Below are positions 24,261-36,238 of a DNA stretch of 64,000 nt, in pieces. The stretch is taken from NCBI GenBank assembly GCA_031772625.1, contig CM062814.1, positions 363,789,750-363,853,749 of the forward strand. Direction: 5' to 3'. Every line of letters starts with the position of its first letter. Position 1 is the first letter of the stretch. The notes beneath the pieces were generated by a model. The model did not search any database and was not told the DNA's origin. It was given only the letters and a program-made list of their open reading frames with translations. A program made the translations under genes and the position numbers. Source of the stretch: Pinus tabuliformis. Its lineage: Eukaryota > Streptophyta > Pinopsida > Pinales > Pinaceae.

Positions 24261-24545
24261 TTTATCTTTTTGGCAAACGTTCACCTCAAACATGTCCGCA
24301 CTCCCCGACACTTCTCCCGCACGCGAAAATGAACGATAAAAATAAATAAATTTGTATCCAATAAAGACGATGTTTAGCGTTCGTTTGTATAAATATTGGT
24401 TGTTTTAACGTTTGTTCATTAGTCTGGACCCATTTAGGGATTTATCTTTTACGCAAACGTTCGACTCAAACACTTAGGCCTTGTCCCCTACCCCTCCCCC
24501 CAAAAAAGCCATAGTTGGTGTCCAATAATAACTTGTTACAGATTC
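24261..24545 (+). promoter_or_regulatory. Imperfectly duplicated module in the laccase upstream region
   Basis: 'tttatctttt..gcaaacgttc..ctcaaaca' occurs at 24261-24291 and again exactly 180 bp later at 24441-24471, with about four mismatches. Each copy is followed by a C-rich stretch and then a CCAAT-like core (24355-24365 and 24517-24530). It may be a duplicated upstream control module; no factor binding can be shown from sequence alone. Confidence 0.4.
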
Positions 24546-24656
24546 CATGCCGGAAAACGTGATTTCGAAAGATGCCACAACTACAAGCAAAACCTATCAC
24601 TACATTAAGCAAAACCCATAACTATATCAGAAAAAGTTGCACTAGATGTTACAGCA

Positions 24657-24664
24657 TATAAATA
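24657..24664 (+). promoter_or_regulatory. Candidate TATA box for laccase
   Basis: tataaata matches the plant TATA consensus and lies 356 bp before the laccase ATG. An alternative is the TA-rich run at 24872-24881, which would leave a shorter 5' leader. The transcription start cannot be decided from sequence. Confidence 0.35.
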
Positions 24665-25019
24665 TATTAAGGAAATTCTATAAAGATAAGTTGCGCGGGA
24701 GGTCCCAGCTATGAAGCTGCGACATTTTCCTCTTGTCAGTAGGTATCATGATTCGATTAAAAATTCAGACAATGAAAGCCTATACCGTTCCTCACGATCA
24801 ATGATAATGCCACTTGTGCTGTCGTTCCACAATAAATTATTCCTAACAACTTGCTACAACACTTTGGTCTCATATATATATTCGATCTCGTTACCAGAAA
24901 CACAGATCAGTAATGCATCCAATGACGAGTGATGTTACGTGTCGCTGAACGATTCATTCCTTGACTCGTCGAGTCAGTTAAGGACGTTAGTTAGATACAC
25001 CATTTTCAGGCTCGTAATA

Positions 25020-27548
25020 ATGTCATTGCAGGCAGTATGTCCGTTCAGGCTTGTTTTTCTAATCTCATTTGTTGCTTGTTTGGCTGCCATCACAAACGCA
25101 GACGTCCACAGATATACCTTCATCGTAAGTTTGTTAATTAGTCATTTTGAAGTTTTAGGTCTGTATAGCCAAAAAGCTTTGGAAAAGGAAAGAAGGAAAG
25201 CCTTCACCTAGAGGCTATGCAAGTAGTAGATATCTTTAATGTTTGATGTTTGGATGCCTACACAGCTTGAAGAGAAGAATATTACCAGGCTATGCAAGAC
25301 GTATGGATTAGTCGTCGTCAATGGACAGCTACCAGGCCCAACGATTCATGTACGCAATGGGGACAGTCTTATTGTTAAAGTTTATAACAGAGGCAAGTAC
25401 AATGCCACTATTCACTGGTATGTCACTCTAACCTCAATGGGAAGAACAGCAGATCTCCTATCCATTATATAGATTCCTCTTAAATAAGAGATGTCAGCTC
25501 ATGATTTTGTTATTGATGGTTTAGCTCAAAGTATGTTAAAGCTTCATAATCATTATTAATGGTTTAGCTAAAGGTATGTTAAAGTTTCATGATCATGAAC
25601 ATTGCTTATGAAACATTGATATATATCTTAAACGAAGATATAAATATAAGAGATGCTACTTAATAACTCACATTTAAGATGAATCTGTAAAATGAATAGA
25701 CGTTGCCTATTTGATACGGTTCATACATAGATCTGATGGGTATAGATGCGGTCTTTATAAACAGATTTGATGAGTATAGATTATAAGATTCGTGCTTCTA
25801 TCTGTCAGGCATGGAGTGAGGCAGCTGCGTACCGGGTGGGCTGATGGACCTGGATATATTACACAATGTCCCATTCAACCCGGGGGACGTTACACATACA
25901 GATTCAACATTACTGATCAAGAAGGAACCTTGTGGTGGCATGCTCATGTGTCATGGCTCCTAGCTACTGTGCATGGAGCTTTCCTAATCTACCCTAAGAA
26001 AGAAAGCTCATATCCCTTTCCTAAACCCCATGGGGAAACTCCACTTATAATAGGTAATTAGGTGCTTTCATCTTCAATACAGAAATCATTAATGTATGTT
26101 TAATGGCTAATATTGATTAAAAGCGATGCTGTAATTGAACAGGAGAATGGTGGAACGCTGACCCTATCGCGGTTATAGACGAAGCACTCAGCACTGGTGG
26201 TGCGCCCAATTTGTCGGATGCATATACCCTAAATGGACAGCCAGGAGACCTGTATAACTGCTCTAGGGCAGGTATTAGTACTTTCCTTTCATAGATCAGA
26301 TGTTGAAATTATATAAATTGGTTTGTTGAATATTGACTTATAGATATTGTTGATGCAGGAACATTTCGGTTTCTGGTAAAACAAGGAGAAACTTACCTTC
26401 TACGGATGGTCAATGCTGCTCTCAATAGCGCCCACTTTTTCAAGATCGCAGGCCACAAATTTACAGTTGTAGCTGTGGATGCTTCCTACACCAAGCCATA
26501 CAAAACAGATGTAATCGTCATTGCTCCCGGTCAGACTACGGATGTTCTTGTCACCGCCGACCAACCAGTGGGCAGATACTATATGGCTGCCAGAGATTAT
26601 AATAATCAGGCAGCAGGCGAGTTCGATAACACTACAACTACAGCCATTTTTGAGTACGTGGGACATCAAAATACACGTCCCATTTTACCTAAGCTTCCAT
26701 ACTACAATGACACTGCGGTCGTCACTAGATTTAGTACAGCACTGCGAAGCCTAAATTCTAAAGACTTCCCAGTGGACGTTCCACATAGCATAGATGATAG
26801 CCTCATCGCCACAGTTGGGCTGGGATTACTTCCATGTGAAGCTGGAAACACCTGTCAAGGTCCCAACGGAACAAGGCTCAGTGCAAGTATGAACAACATG
26901 TCCTTTGTATTGCCCAGCGTGGCCCTGCTTCAAGCTTATTATTTCGGTATTAATGGTGTGTTTATGAGGGATTTTCCGTCAAAACCTCCCCTCAGATTCA
27001 ACTATACAGGGGACGATATTCCCAAAAGACTTTGGGCTCCTGAACTGGCAACAAAGGTGAGAGTTGTCACCTACAACTCAACAGTACAACTGGTGTATCA
27101 GACAACAAACATCTTCGTGGCAGAGAACCATCCGATGCATCTTCATGGTTTCGATTTTTACGTGGTGGGACAAGGTTTCGGGAACTATAACCCAAAGACC
27201 GACCCGCTCAAGTTTAATCTGGTTGATCCTCCACAGCGCAACACCGTCATCGCTCCAGTAAGCGGATGGGTTGCCATCAGATTCAAAGCTGACAATCCAG
27301 GTATATATTATAGAAACTCATTTGCTCTTCAATTTGATTATTATCATACGGAATTTATTCCCAAATTACAGCTCGCTCAATATTAAATGCATTAAATTAT
27401 CTTCGTTCTTTGGACAGGAGTGTGGTTTCTGCACTGCCATTTAGACGACCATTTAGCATGGGGATTGAATATGGTGTTCCTAGTGAAGAACGGTCGCGGT
27501 CCTCTGGCAACATTGGAGCCTCCCCCTGCAGACCTTCCCAAGTGCTAG
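25020..27548 (+). CDS. Laccase (multicopper oxidase, p-diphenol:O2 oxidoreductase), six exons
   Basis: Exons 25020-25124, 25266-25417, 25809-26053, 26143-26271, 26359-27300 and 27418-27548 join to 1704 bp, or 567 residues plus TAG. All introns are GT-AG with matching phases. Internal exon sizes 152, 245 and 129 bp are typical of plant laccases. Residues 1-27 look like a signal peptide (hydrophobic core, cut after 'ITNA'), so the enzyme is probably secreted. Copper motifs: H-W-H-G at 85-88, H-A-H at 130-132, H-P-M-H-L-H-G at 468-474 and H-C-H...H at 530-536 with Leu541 as the likely type-1 axial residue. Laccases use O2 to oxidise phenolics, including monolignols, in the cell wall. Oddities: the last motif reads L-D-D-H-L-A-W where most have a small or aliphatic residue and Pro. 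Exon 5 stays open into intron 5 up to 27386, which can hide exon 6. The subgroup is not assigned. Confidence 0.96.
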
Positions 27549-27645
27549 ATAGAGAGAAGGAAATATCAATAAGCATATCAAGGATCTGGACAGATTGAGG
27601 GATCCTTATTGATCTAAAATCTTCGGCCATTAGTGGCGTAGTTAA

Positions 27646-27651
27646 AATAAA
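27646..27651 (+). terminator. Candidate polyadenylation signal of laccase
   Basis: AATAAA lies about 100 bp after the laccase stop codon. Plant signals are loose, so this is only the best single match. Confidence 0.4.
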
Positions 27652-28824
27652 CTCAAACATGAATGGCGAACTGTGTTTTTTATTCGTCTGACTGCTAACG
27701 GCACATGAATAGGCTAGGATTGTATTTTCTTCTTGTAAGGATTGACATTTTGGGATATTGAATTCAGGTTAGTTTTTATTAAACTTTTTATAATCATGAG
27801 TTTTTTTTTTACAATAAAATTGGAAAAGGAATTTTTGGAGAATTGGGAATTTCACAGATTAAAATATCATATTTTAACAATATTATTTATTATAACTATT
27901 TTATAAACATTACACATTGACAATTATTTTATAAATATTACACATTGATATTTATAATATGTTTCCATAGACTTAAAATCAAATAAATAATTAAAACGAT
28001 AAATTATTCACCGCCATTACTACATCAAATGGGCTATCATTCAATTATTTTATAATGTCACAAATAGACAGATACATCAGATTATTAAAACAATTATTTT
28101 ATAAATTTCACTTTAACCATTATTTTATAAATATCACAAATGGACCATTACATATTTTCATAAACTCGAACCCCAACAAATAATTAAAAAAAATAAAAAC
28201 ATTCACCATAACGATCAAACTAATATCTTTTTTAACACAAATTTAAATTATAAATTCAGTTAATTTAAAATTTATTTGTTATATTTATAATAACTAATCA
28301 AACCGAACTTTGTTTTAAATCAATTTTAAAAAATACTTTATCTAAAAAATTCAGAATATGTTACAAGAACTCAAAACATGAATGGTACACATATTACTTT
28401 TTTAAATATTAATAATTACAACTAACTATCCGTGGAAATAAATATTTGTATTCTTTAATATTATATACTTTTAAACTTAATTTCTTAGAGTGTAGCTTTA
28501 TATTTTATTTTTGAAATATTATATTAAATTGTAAATACTTTTTTAAAGGTGTAAAACATGTAGAGTTTAAATTTCAAAATTAATTTGAATTTTCGAAATT
28601 CGTTTTTGTGATTCGTTACCTAATTTTTATTTTAAGAAGGTTTCAAACATTAAAAAAAATGTGAATTTAAAATTTAAAATTTTGATAATTACGATATATT
28701 AATTTTTTATTATTATCTATATTTGATAATGGGTTGATTTTTAATTAATTTATAGCTGACCAAACAGTAAACTAATAATTTCTAAAATTGACATGGTAAA
28801 ACAAACAAATAAATAAATAAATAA

Positions 28825-28865
<41 letters not shown>

Positions 28866-29079
28866 TTTTATATGTTTAGGTTATTATTAGTTGAGAGGGC
28901 TAGAGTTTTATTTAGCAATGATGACGTGCAGATGGTATGCTTATAGGTTTGTTTAGTTAATATCATGTACAATGAGCATATTGACTAAAATTTTTGAAAA
29001 CACAATGAGAGTGTGTATTTATTTATTACTTCCATATGTTAAATACAAACATTCATTTGGAGTGGTAGTGTGAAATTAC
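27652..29079. other. AT-rich spacer with microsatellite
   Basis: No gene is visible. An (AAAT)n run passes into (AT)n at about 28806-28862. Short 'attttataaatatcaca' variants recur around 27890-28140, suggesting an old low-copy repeat. Confidence 0.6.
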
Positions 29080-29332
29080 AATATACACAAGTTCTAACGC
29101 AAGTTGGGAGTCAAACTCGACAATGGTCGGAATTCCTCTGTCACATGAGCTTTACAATGGATGACCAATTGCCGATTATCAGACGGGTCGACTCCCCTTT
29201 CAACATGCGCAGTCATCTTATTTCTTGGCCCAATTGCTGGCCTCCAACCTAGTCAAAGTCGATCTACTTTGTTGCTACATCAACCTGCTTGACTGGGGTA
29301 CAGTCCTTACACCAACTAAATTTAAAATATCA

Positions 29333-29376
<44 letters not shown>

Positions 29377-29632
29377 ACGTGGCAATATAGTGTTGTAAAA
29401 ACCCATTTCATATTGCATGTGACAGTTGCTCAGTGGTCGAGGTGGAAGTACTGAGCTTAGCAGGTCGATTTTTGTTATTTATAGGACTGACCCCAAGCCT
29501 TTGACCTAGTCGGGGTCGGTCCCCTTTGTTGGTACATTTAGCTGTTTTGACCTGAGCACAATGTTGACCTCTACTAAATTTAAAATAATATACAATATTT
29601 TGAAATATATATATGTGTGTGTGTGTGTGTCT

Positions 29633-29678
<46 letters not shown>

Positions 29679-29940
29679 CACATGACAACGATTCAATGAC
29701 CCGTGTGATAATATAGCATTGTAACAATGTCGTTCACCTCCCATGTGGCATCGACTTAGTGGCCCAGGTGGTAATTGTCAAGTCAAAGGTCTATGGGAGT
29801 CGACCATATCCATTCATGTGAACAATTTTTCTATTTTTGAGCCCTACCCCTAATCTCTCAGCTAGTTATGGTTGGTCACCTTCATTGGTACATTGGGTTG
29901 CTTGACCTGGGTACAGTCTAGACCCCAACTAAATTTAAAA

Positions 29941-29977
<37 letters not shown>

Positions 29978-30098
29978 GGCAATGAGTTAGTGACCCACGT
30001 GACAGTATACTATTGTAGCAATGTTGTTCAGTCGACCCTATCCATTCACGACCCAGTTTTGTTATTTCTACACCCAATGTCAGCCAACCTAGTTGGCT

Positions 30099-30164
<66 letters not shown>

Positions 30165-30770
30165 CATGTGGCAATGATTGGCAACGATTTAGTGGCCCAC
30201 GTGGTAGTATACCATTGTAACAATGTTGTTCAGTCGACCCTATCCATTTACGCATCCATTTTTGTTATTTCTATGCTCAACATCGGTCGACCTAGTCAAT
30301 TCGATGTGTGTGTGTGTGTGTGTGTGTATATATACCATGTGGCAACGATTTAGTGGCTCACATGGAAGTATAGCATTGTAGCAATGATTTTCAGTCGACC
30401 CTATCCATTCGCGCGCCTAGTTTTGTTATTTCTACGCTCGAAGTCGACTAACCTAGTCGGCTCAATCCCTGACCTCTGACCTAGTCACGGTCAGTTCCCT
30501 TTGTTGGTACATCAACCTACTTGACCCAGTTACAACCCCGACCCTTACTAAGTTTCAAATATTAATATATAATAGTTTGACACACACACATGCATATATC
30601 CCACGTGGAAGTATATCATTGTAACAACATCATTCATCTTCCACATGGAAGTGACTCACTAGCCTAGGTTGCAGTATTCTTCTCTAAAGCCAGTCGGGGT
30701 CAGGCCTATCCATTAGTGCATACAATTTTGTTATGTTTGGGCATGAACCTCGACCCTTGATGCTTTGTTG
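29080..30770. repeat. Satellite-like tandem array with embedded microsatellites
   Basis: About seven diverged units of roughly 170-300 bp. Shared blocks are 'ccacgtggcaa', 'attgtaacaatgttgttca', 'gtcgaccctatccatt', 'ttttgttatttctac', 'gacctagtcgg' and 'ttggtacat...cttgacc'. Units end in a simple repeat at the same relative place: (TA)n at 29338-29374, 29634-29674, 29945-29972 and 30101-30161, and (TG)n at 30305-30328. Two middle units are shorter and lack the second half. There is no coding content: Tyr-Ile open frames here are just translated AT repeats. Confidence 0.85.
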
Positions 30771-33244
30771 TTATGCTCATCTTGAGAAATTATGCCTTTG
30801 GCCACGTCACTCCTTGTTCCATTGCATAGTGATAGGGAAATGCTTAGGCATCCAATCCGGATTTGACATGACTAGGTCATCGTTGGGCTCGATGGATAAG
30901 GGTTATCTAATTATAGATATAAGATTTCATTCTCGGTAAGGTTCTCTGGAATGCAACTCTGTGCAAGGCATTACCATGGTCTGATGAAGGATTTCTTGGG
31001 AAGTTATGAGTAGTTCAATGGATCGTAGATCTGGTGGCTTTTATCAAGTCTTGCTCCCTTCATGCGCACTCTAACCATCCAAGGTAGATTTAGAAATGGC
31101 TTTGCTACATTGGTTTTTCAACCACCTAGACATGTGTTACCATTCTTCTAAAGTCACAACAACTCACCAAAGTGTCCACTGGTGCTATCCCTCTGAAGAT
31201 TACCACAAGGGTTCTCTTTTTTAGTCCACCAGGTTCTCAAAATACAAAAAATGACACAGGAAGATTGACATTCAACACACAGATGGGGAAATTCTCTTCA
31301 AGGTTCAAAAATCAACATGAGTTGTATGAATAGGGGTGCACTGGGTGCGTTATTAGTCTATAAACACTTGCCATTTGGGGACAAGGAATTTTAGGCAGGC
31401 CGCCCCCAAAGAAGAACTTGATGCCTATTGAAGTGCCTCTGACTCTCTTGCTACTAACAAGGATGTGCTACACATTGATCATGGTGGGATGACCTCATTT
31501 ACACATCAGGTCAGTCTTCAGGTACTATGCAGGGTAAGGCTTCCGGCCTCAGGAAGTTCAACAACAATGTAATGAGTGTCAATTCCTCCCATGAGGTTGT
31601 GCGCTACCCAAGAGAGTACATTCCAACATAGACTAGACAAGACCTCATCAGGATTTATAGCCTAAAAGCTAAGAGATAAGAATATCCTTAGCGTTCATAA
31701 TGGGAATTCACATTATGTAACACAGGATTGTGTCCTCATCATCTCGCATACAAGATTGATAGTCTCTCCTCGATGTAACCTATTAATTGAACTAAAACAA
31801 GTCCTTTGTTAAACATTATCATAGTTAGTCTAGGCCTTGGTGGACTCTGTGAGTGCTTTCACACCTTGCAATTTATATTATTAATAATTATTTTTTATAT
31901 TTCTATTTATTTTTAATAATAAATTGTTTGTTTTATATGCTACTTTGTAAATTTTTCATAGATAACGAAATTTCCAAAACCATTAATTAACATCAAAATA
32001 TTTTTTTAGGAAATAATTTATTGCCATAAATTCGTTTTGTTATTACATTTCTTAAAAAAATAAGTTTATATTTTTGTTATAAATTGCATATAAATTAATT
32101 ACGATTCTAATGAGTAAGTATTTCAAAATCTACAACGATTAGGATTTCCCACTTAATGTTGTAAATAGAGGCATTAATTACACACTCCATCTTCGTGAGC
32201 AAACCATTATTAATTGTTTGTACAAAATCCCAAGGAAATTGAATGTATTGACACCCCTCTACTAATGGTGCTTTAAAATTTGCATTTATTTTATTTAGAG
32301 TTTCCATGTATTGAAAACATAATTGTTTGAGCCAAATCAATGGCTTAGTTTGGGGATAGTGCTAATATGATAGTAATAAACAAACAATTATGCCACATCC
32401 CAAATTCCCCAAAACAAGTTGGGGGCCAAGACTTCTCTTCTTTCACCAAATTTTTCATTTCCCACTCCCAAATCCGTAGTATGTAGGGAAACATGTTCAT
32501 ATGTTCACTTATTTTATTTGATTAGTAATTTATTATTGACAGCTACCCAAAAAAATTCATGATAATTTAATAATAATAATAACCAAATATCGAATTTTTT
32601 AAAATATGGATTGTAATACAACGTTCACTAAAATTTATGTAATATTATGCATTTAATGAAGTTACCCACATCTTTAACACTTGATACAATTTTTGTGCAA
32701 CTTTGCAAAACTTCCTACAATTGAAAATGTACCATGGAAAGACATTGTTAATGAAGTATGTGAATCTCCCAGCTTGTGTTTTTCGAAATGCAACAAATTT
32801 ATTTGTTAATAATTGATAGGATATTCATTCTTAAAACTTATCTAAAGAGATGAGGAATTTGAAAAAAGAAATAAAAAATTATAGACACATATCACGAGCG
32901 TACACCCTTTACAACTTAGGTCATTCCATTGGGACAATACTTGTGGGCCCCATGGGGAACAAATTAGAAGTTGGGGTTGGCTATTGTGTGCTTTCACTTA
33001 ATGCACCTCAATCATTGTCGAGCATGACTATAATAAACCCCGAATGTGGGTCCCACTGAAACATGTTGGGAGGTCGAGAATCGGGCCTCCTTTTGCCTTT
33101 TTATTTTTTGTCCACGCACCTCTAATTGTTAACTAACTACTGAGCCCACAACATTAGGATAGTAGGTCAGATTTCTGTTGGGTAACAGTTAAACAAATAA
33201 TTTGTAAAGTAAACATTAGAAAATAAAAATAATTTATTTTTATT
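30771..33244. other. Noncoding spacer
   Basis: 30771-31860 is of average composition with no frame or motif I can support. 31861-32850 is AT-rich. Sequence at 33036-33170 ('gggtcccact', 'gtccacgcacctc', 'gagcccacaacat') is repeated in diverged form at 36517-36662, beyond the LTR element that follows. Confidence 0.55.
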
Positions 33245-33427
33245 TGTTAATGTCACATGGAATGTAAACAACCAAATAGAAAGGTAAGCATTCGATGATT
33301 ATATTATTCTTATGATATACATTTATAGTACATTGTGTGACCCTTGGATTCATTTTCCAAGTGGTCTCTTGGACTTCAGTGGTTGTTCACATTCCACACC
33401 AACCCATAGAGGATTAGGTGTCCAACA
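33245..33427 (-). repeat. 3' LTR of the non-autonomous element
   Basis: The left-hand copy on the plus strand, which is the 3' LTR in element orientation. The element-sense start TGTTGGACACC is next to the polypurine tract. Confidence 0.87.
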
Positions 33428-33440
33428 CCCACCCCCCCGC
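33428..33440 (-). other. Polypurine tract of the non-autonomous element
   Basis: The minus strand reads GCGGGGGGGTGGG immediately before the LTR start. Confidence 0.8.
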
Positions 33441-35393
33441 AATTTGAAGGCATATGTATGAGTCCACGAAGAGAGTTGTAATACAACATGTGCAAAAATG
33501 AATGGCAGCACTAGGATGAATGTGCTCTTTGAAATGTTAGTATAAGGTCATGGTTTAAGGATGACCACCAGCATTGGAACACTTTGTGTAGTTCCTGAAA
33601 CTCTTCCAAGTTTGGAAAGAAGTTGAAATGTTATTCTAGAGGAAGTGTCCCTAATGCTTTGGAGAGGGAGACCTTCAACCTAAAAAAGGGACATCTACAG
33701 CCTGTTGTGGTTTAAGGATAACCACCAACTCTAGAATGATTAATGCAATTCCTAGAACTCTTCCAAAACTAGCAAGAATATGAAGTGTTCTATTAGAGGA
33801 AGTGTCCCCAATGTTATGAAGAGAGGTCTCAGCCCTGCATAGATGGTTTAAGGTTGATCATCAACTGAAGGAAGGCTCGAGGGCATCTTTGTCTCTGGTG
33901 ACAACTCTGAATCTGGTATGGAAGGTTATGGCTTAGGCTCACTTGATGTGGCTTTGAAGCTTGTAGATGACCATCATTCCCCCCCTTGTTAGATAAAGGT
34001 GAGATGATGGAGAAAACTCAATTGCAATATTGTTTAATACTCTAGAACAAGTTCTGACATATGACTGAAATATCTTCTTAGCTGTTAAAGCCCATTTCCA
34101 AGAAGAGATCTATCCAAGATGAATCTTTGTTCTTGCAAGAGACTTGTTTTTGAAGAATCTGTGTCAAGAATGAGTGGTTTTATGAGAGTGATCACATGGA
34201 TGAAGATCAAAACAGTGATCTTTTATATGGCCAACTCAGTCACAGTGTTGGAATTTAACAACTTTTGGTTGTGAATGTGGAGGAATAGAATCTGGAACAG
34301 GCGAAAGTGAACTGTCATGAAGGAATCCAACACTTTGAGACTGGATGGGCTTTGAGTAATATGGAATGTGAAAGGAAACATCCTTATCATATCCAAGACC
34401 TATTCTATGTCTCTTATGGACAATCTCTTCCCAAGATCAGAGGACCGAGTTGGGAAGTGCAGACTAAACTTTTGCATCTGCATGTAACTTTACTGCTTCA
34501 CTAGGTACTGGATCTGAATCAACTTGCTTCATATGGGGGTCTGTTTCAATGTTCTAAACAGAAACAGGTTCAGAATGATGACTCCATTACTATAAATCTT
34601 CCTACTACAAAAAATCAATCTGTTCTTGTGCATTTTGTAGGCATGTTCGAATGTCATATAGGGTGTCTATGATGATGTTTACTTTCCCATCAACATTGGA
34701 AACTATTAGGGTGTTCAGTATCTCTAATATATCACCAAATTTGGCCATTATGTTAGAAAAAATAAACTCCTCTCAATGATATCATATTTAATCTAATGGA
34801 TTAAAAAATTTACACCGTTATATATACAACCTTCATGGAGTTCAGTGTATAAAACAAACATATAATAAATAATGACCATGCCCATGGCATTCACAAAATT
34901 TTCAACAGAGATCCAATGCCACATTCACCATAAATATTCAACATATTTAAGTATATTCCATGTTGTCAATGCATACCTCAATCTAGCTTTAATCAAGAGG
35001 TATAACCAGTGCACAAAGGTCCCTGAGTTGATGTAGCATACCATGGACTTCCACGACAATATGGAAGCTCTACTCATAAATGGAAACAATTATTTCCTCT
35101 TTGTGCATTGCTGAATTCATTCAATTCATAACTCGGTCTTCATACATATCAGTCAACGTATAACAACATATAATAATTGTTGATGTTTTGGCCTTTAATT
35201 CAACTCAACACACAATAATTCACATCCAACAACTCCAATAGGAGCTTCGAACAACCCGGTAGAACTATGCTCTTCCACCTTCTCCTCCTGCTTCAACGCG
35301 AGCCTTTTTGTTAGCCGCTCCTTATACGGGGGTCTTCACATTGGTCTTACATCTTATTTCTTTAGCGCACCACTAGTTCCTTCAAAATTTTTC

Positions 35394-35582
35394 TTGATTA
35401 TTCTCATACATTCCCACTATTCTATGATGGCTATAGCTAGAGAGATGGATGGCATTCTGGGAAATCCAACCATGCCTGAAACACTTGAGGATTTAAATCT
35501 GAGTTACGGCAAGAGAATTAAACGTCCCCTGTTAGATGTAGTAGACAAACTTCATAATATGATTCTCACTTTTGGTGCATGA
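35394..35582 (+). other. Unidentified open segment inside the non-autonomous element
   Basis: A plus-strand frame antisense to the element reads 'MAIAREMDGILGNPTMPETL', then 'EDLNLSYGKRIKRPLLDVV', and after a TGA continues 'LQELGGSTFKKHLNVRALQ'. Composition is less AT-biased than its surroundings. I do not recognise a family. It could be captured coding sequence or chance. Confidence 0.3.
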
Positions 35583-36040
35583 GGACTACAGGAGCTAGGA
35601 GGGTCTACGTTCAAGAAGCATTTAAACGTAAGAGCATTACAGTCAGCAAAGGCTTTGGATCAAAAAGTGTTACAATTAGTGACGAATATGAATGACCCTG
35701 AAAACAAATCAACTTCCCAAATAAGTGTTATATGTGCATGTAGACGAATATGAGATAGGTCTAAGTGGGCCAGAAAATGTGTAAAGTGGGTTAGAATCCT
35801 GACAAATAATGGCAGAAATCATAAGATGGAGAATGGCACAGATCTAACAATGTAGGAAATGCATAACATGAAATTTTGGAGTTATTTTTTAGTGACAAAC
35901 CTGCACCAATATCAAGAAAAGAGAGGGAGAACGTGCCTCTTCTCTTAGAAAATTTATGAAAGGCACAAAACCTGTAAAGGGTTCTCAGATCTACAAAGGC
36001 CACAAAACAATGGCTCAAATTTGAGCAGGGCAGGAGAATG

Positions 36041-36055
36041 TCCGCTCAAATACCA
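36041..36055 (-). other. Primer-binding site of the non-autonomous element
   Basis: The minus strand reads TGGTATTTGAGCGGA with no spacer from the 5' LTR. Ten of the first 12 bases match the initiator-tRNA-Met type TGGTATCAGAGC. Confidence 0.8.
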
Positions 36056-36238
36056 TGTTAAAGTCACATGGAATTTAAACAGCCAAGTAGAAAGATAAGC
36101 ATTTGATGATTATATTATTCTTATGATATACATTTAGAGTACATTGTGTGACCCTTGGATTCATATCCCAAGTGGTCTCTTAGACTCCGATGGATGTTCA
36201 CATTCCACACCAACCCATAGAGGATTAGGTGTCCAACA
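36056..36238 (-). repeat. 5' LTR of the non-autonomous element
   Basis: 183 bp, the same length as the other copy, and adjacent to the PBS. Confidence 0.87.

Larger units (their letters stand above)
33245..36238 (-). mobile_element. Non-autonomous LTR retrotransposon with 183-bp LTRs (LARD/TRIM-like)
   Basis: Two direct 183-bp repeats (33245-33427 and 36056-36238) are TG...CA bounded and differ at about 14 positions by eye. Read on the minus strand, a PBS (TGGTATTTGAGC) directly follows the right-hand LTR and a G-rich polypurine tract directly precedes the left-hand LTR, which fixes the orientation. The flanks ttatt and ttctt may be a mutated 5-bp target duplication. The 2.6-kb interior has no gag or pol on either strand. 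It would need proteins from another element. A related fragment lies at 49340-50044, so this is a repeat family. Confidence 0.87.

Noticed and set aside
26406-27386. Single 326-codon frame ending at 27386 as the laccase C-terminus
   Set aside because: Its last 28 codons are intron 5. The GT-AG boundary at 27301-27417 restores the conserved copper motif and ending.
29943-30353. Open frames rich in alternating Tyr-Ile on both strands
   Set aside because: They are translations of (AT)n microsatellites; no protein-like sequence surrounds them.
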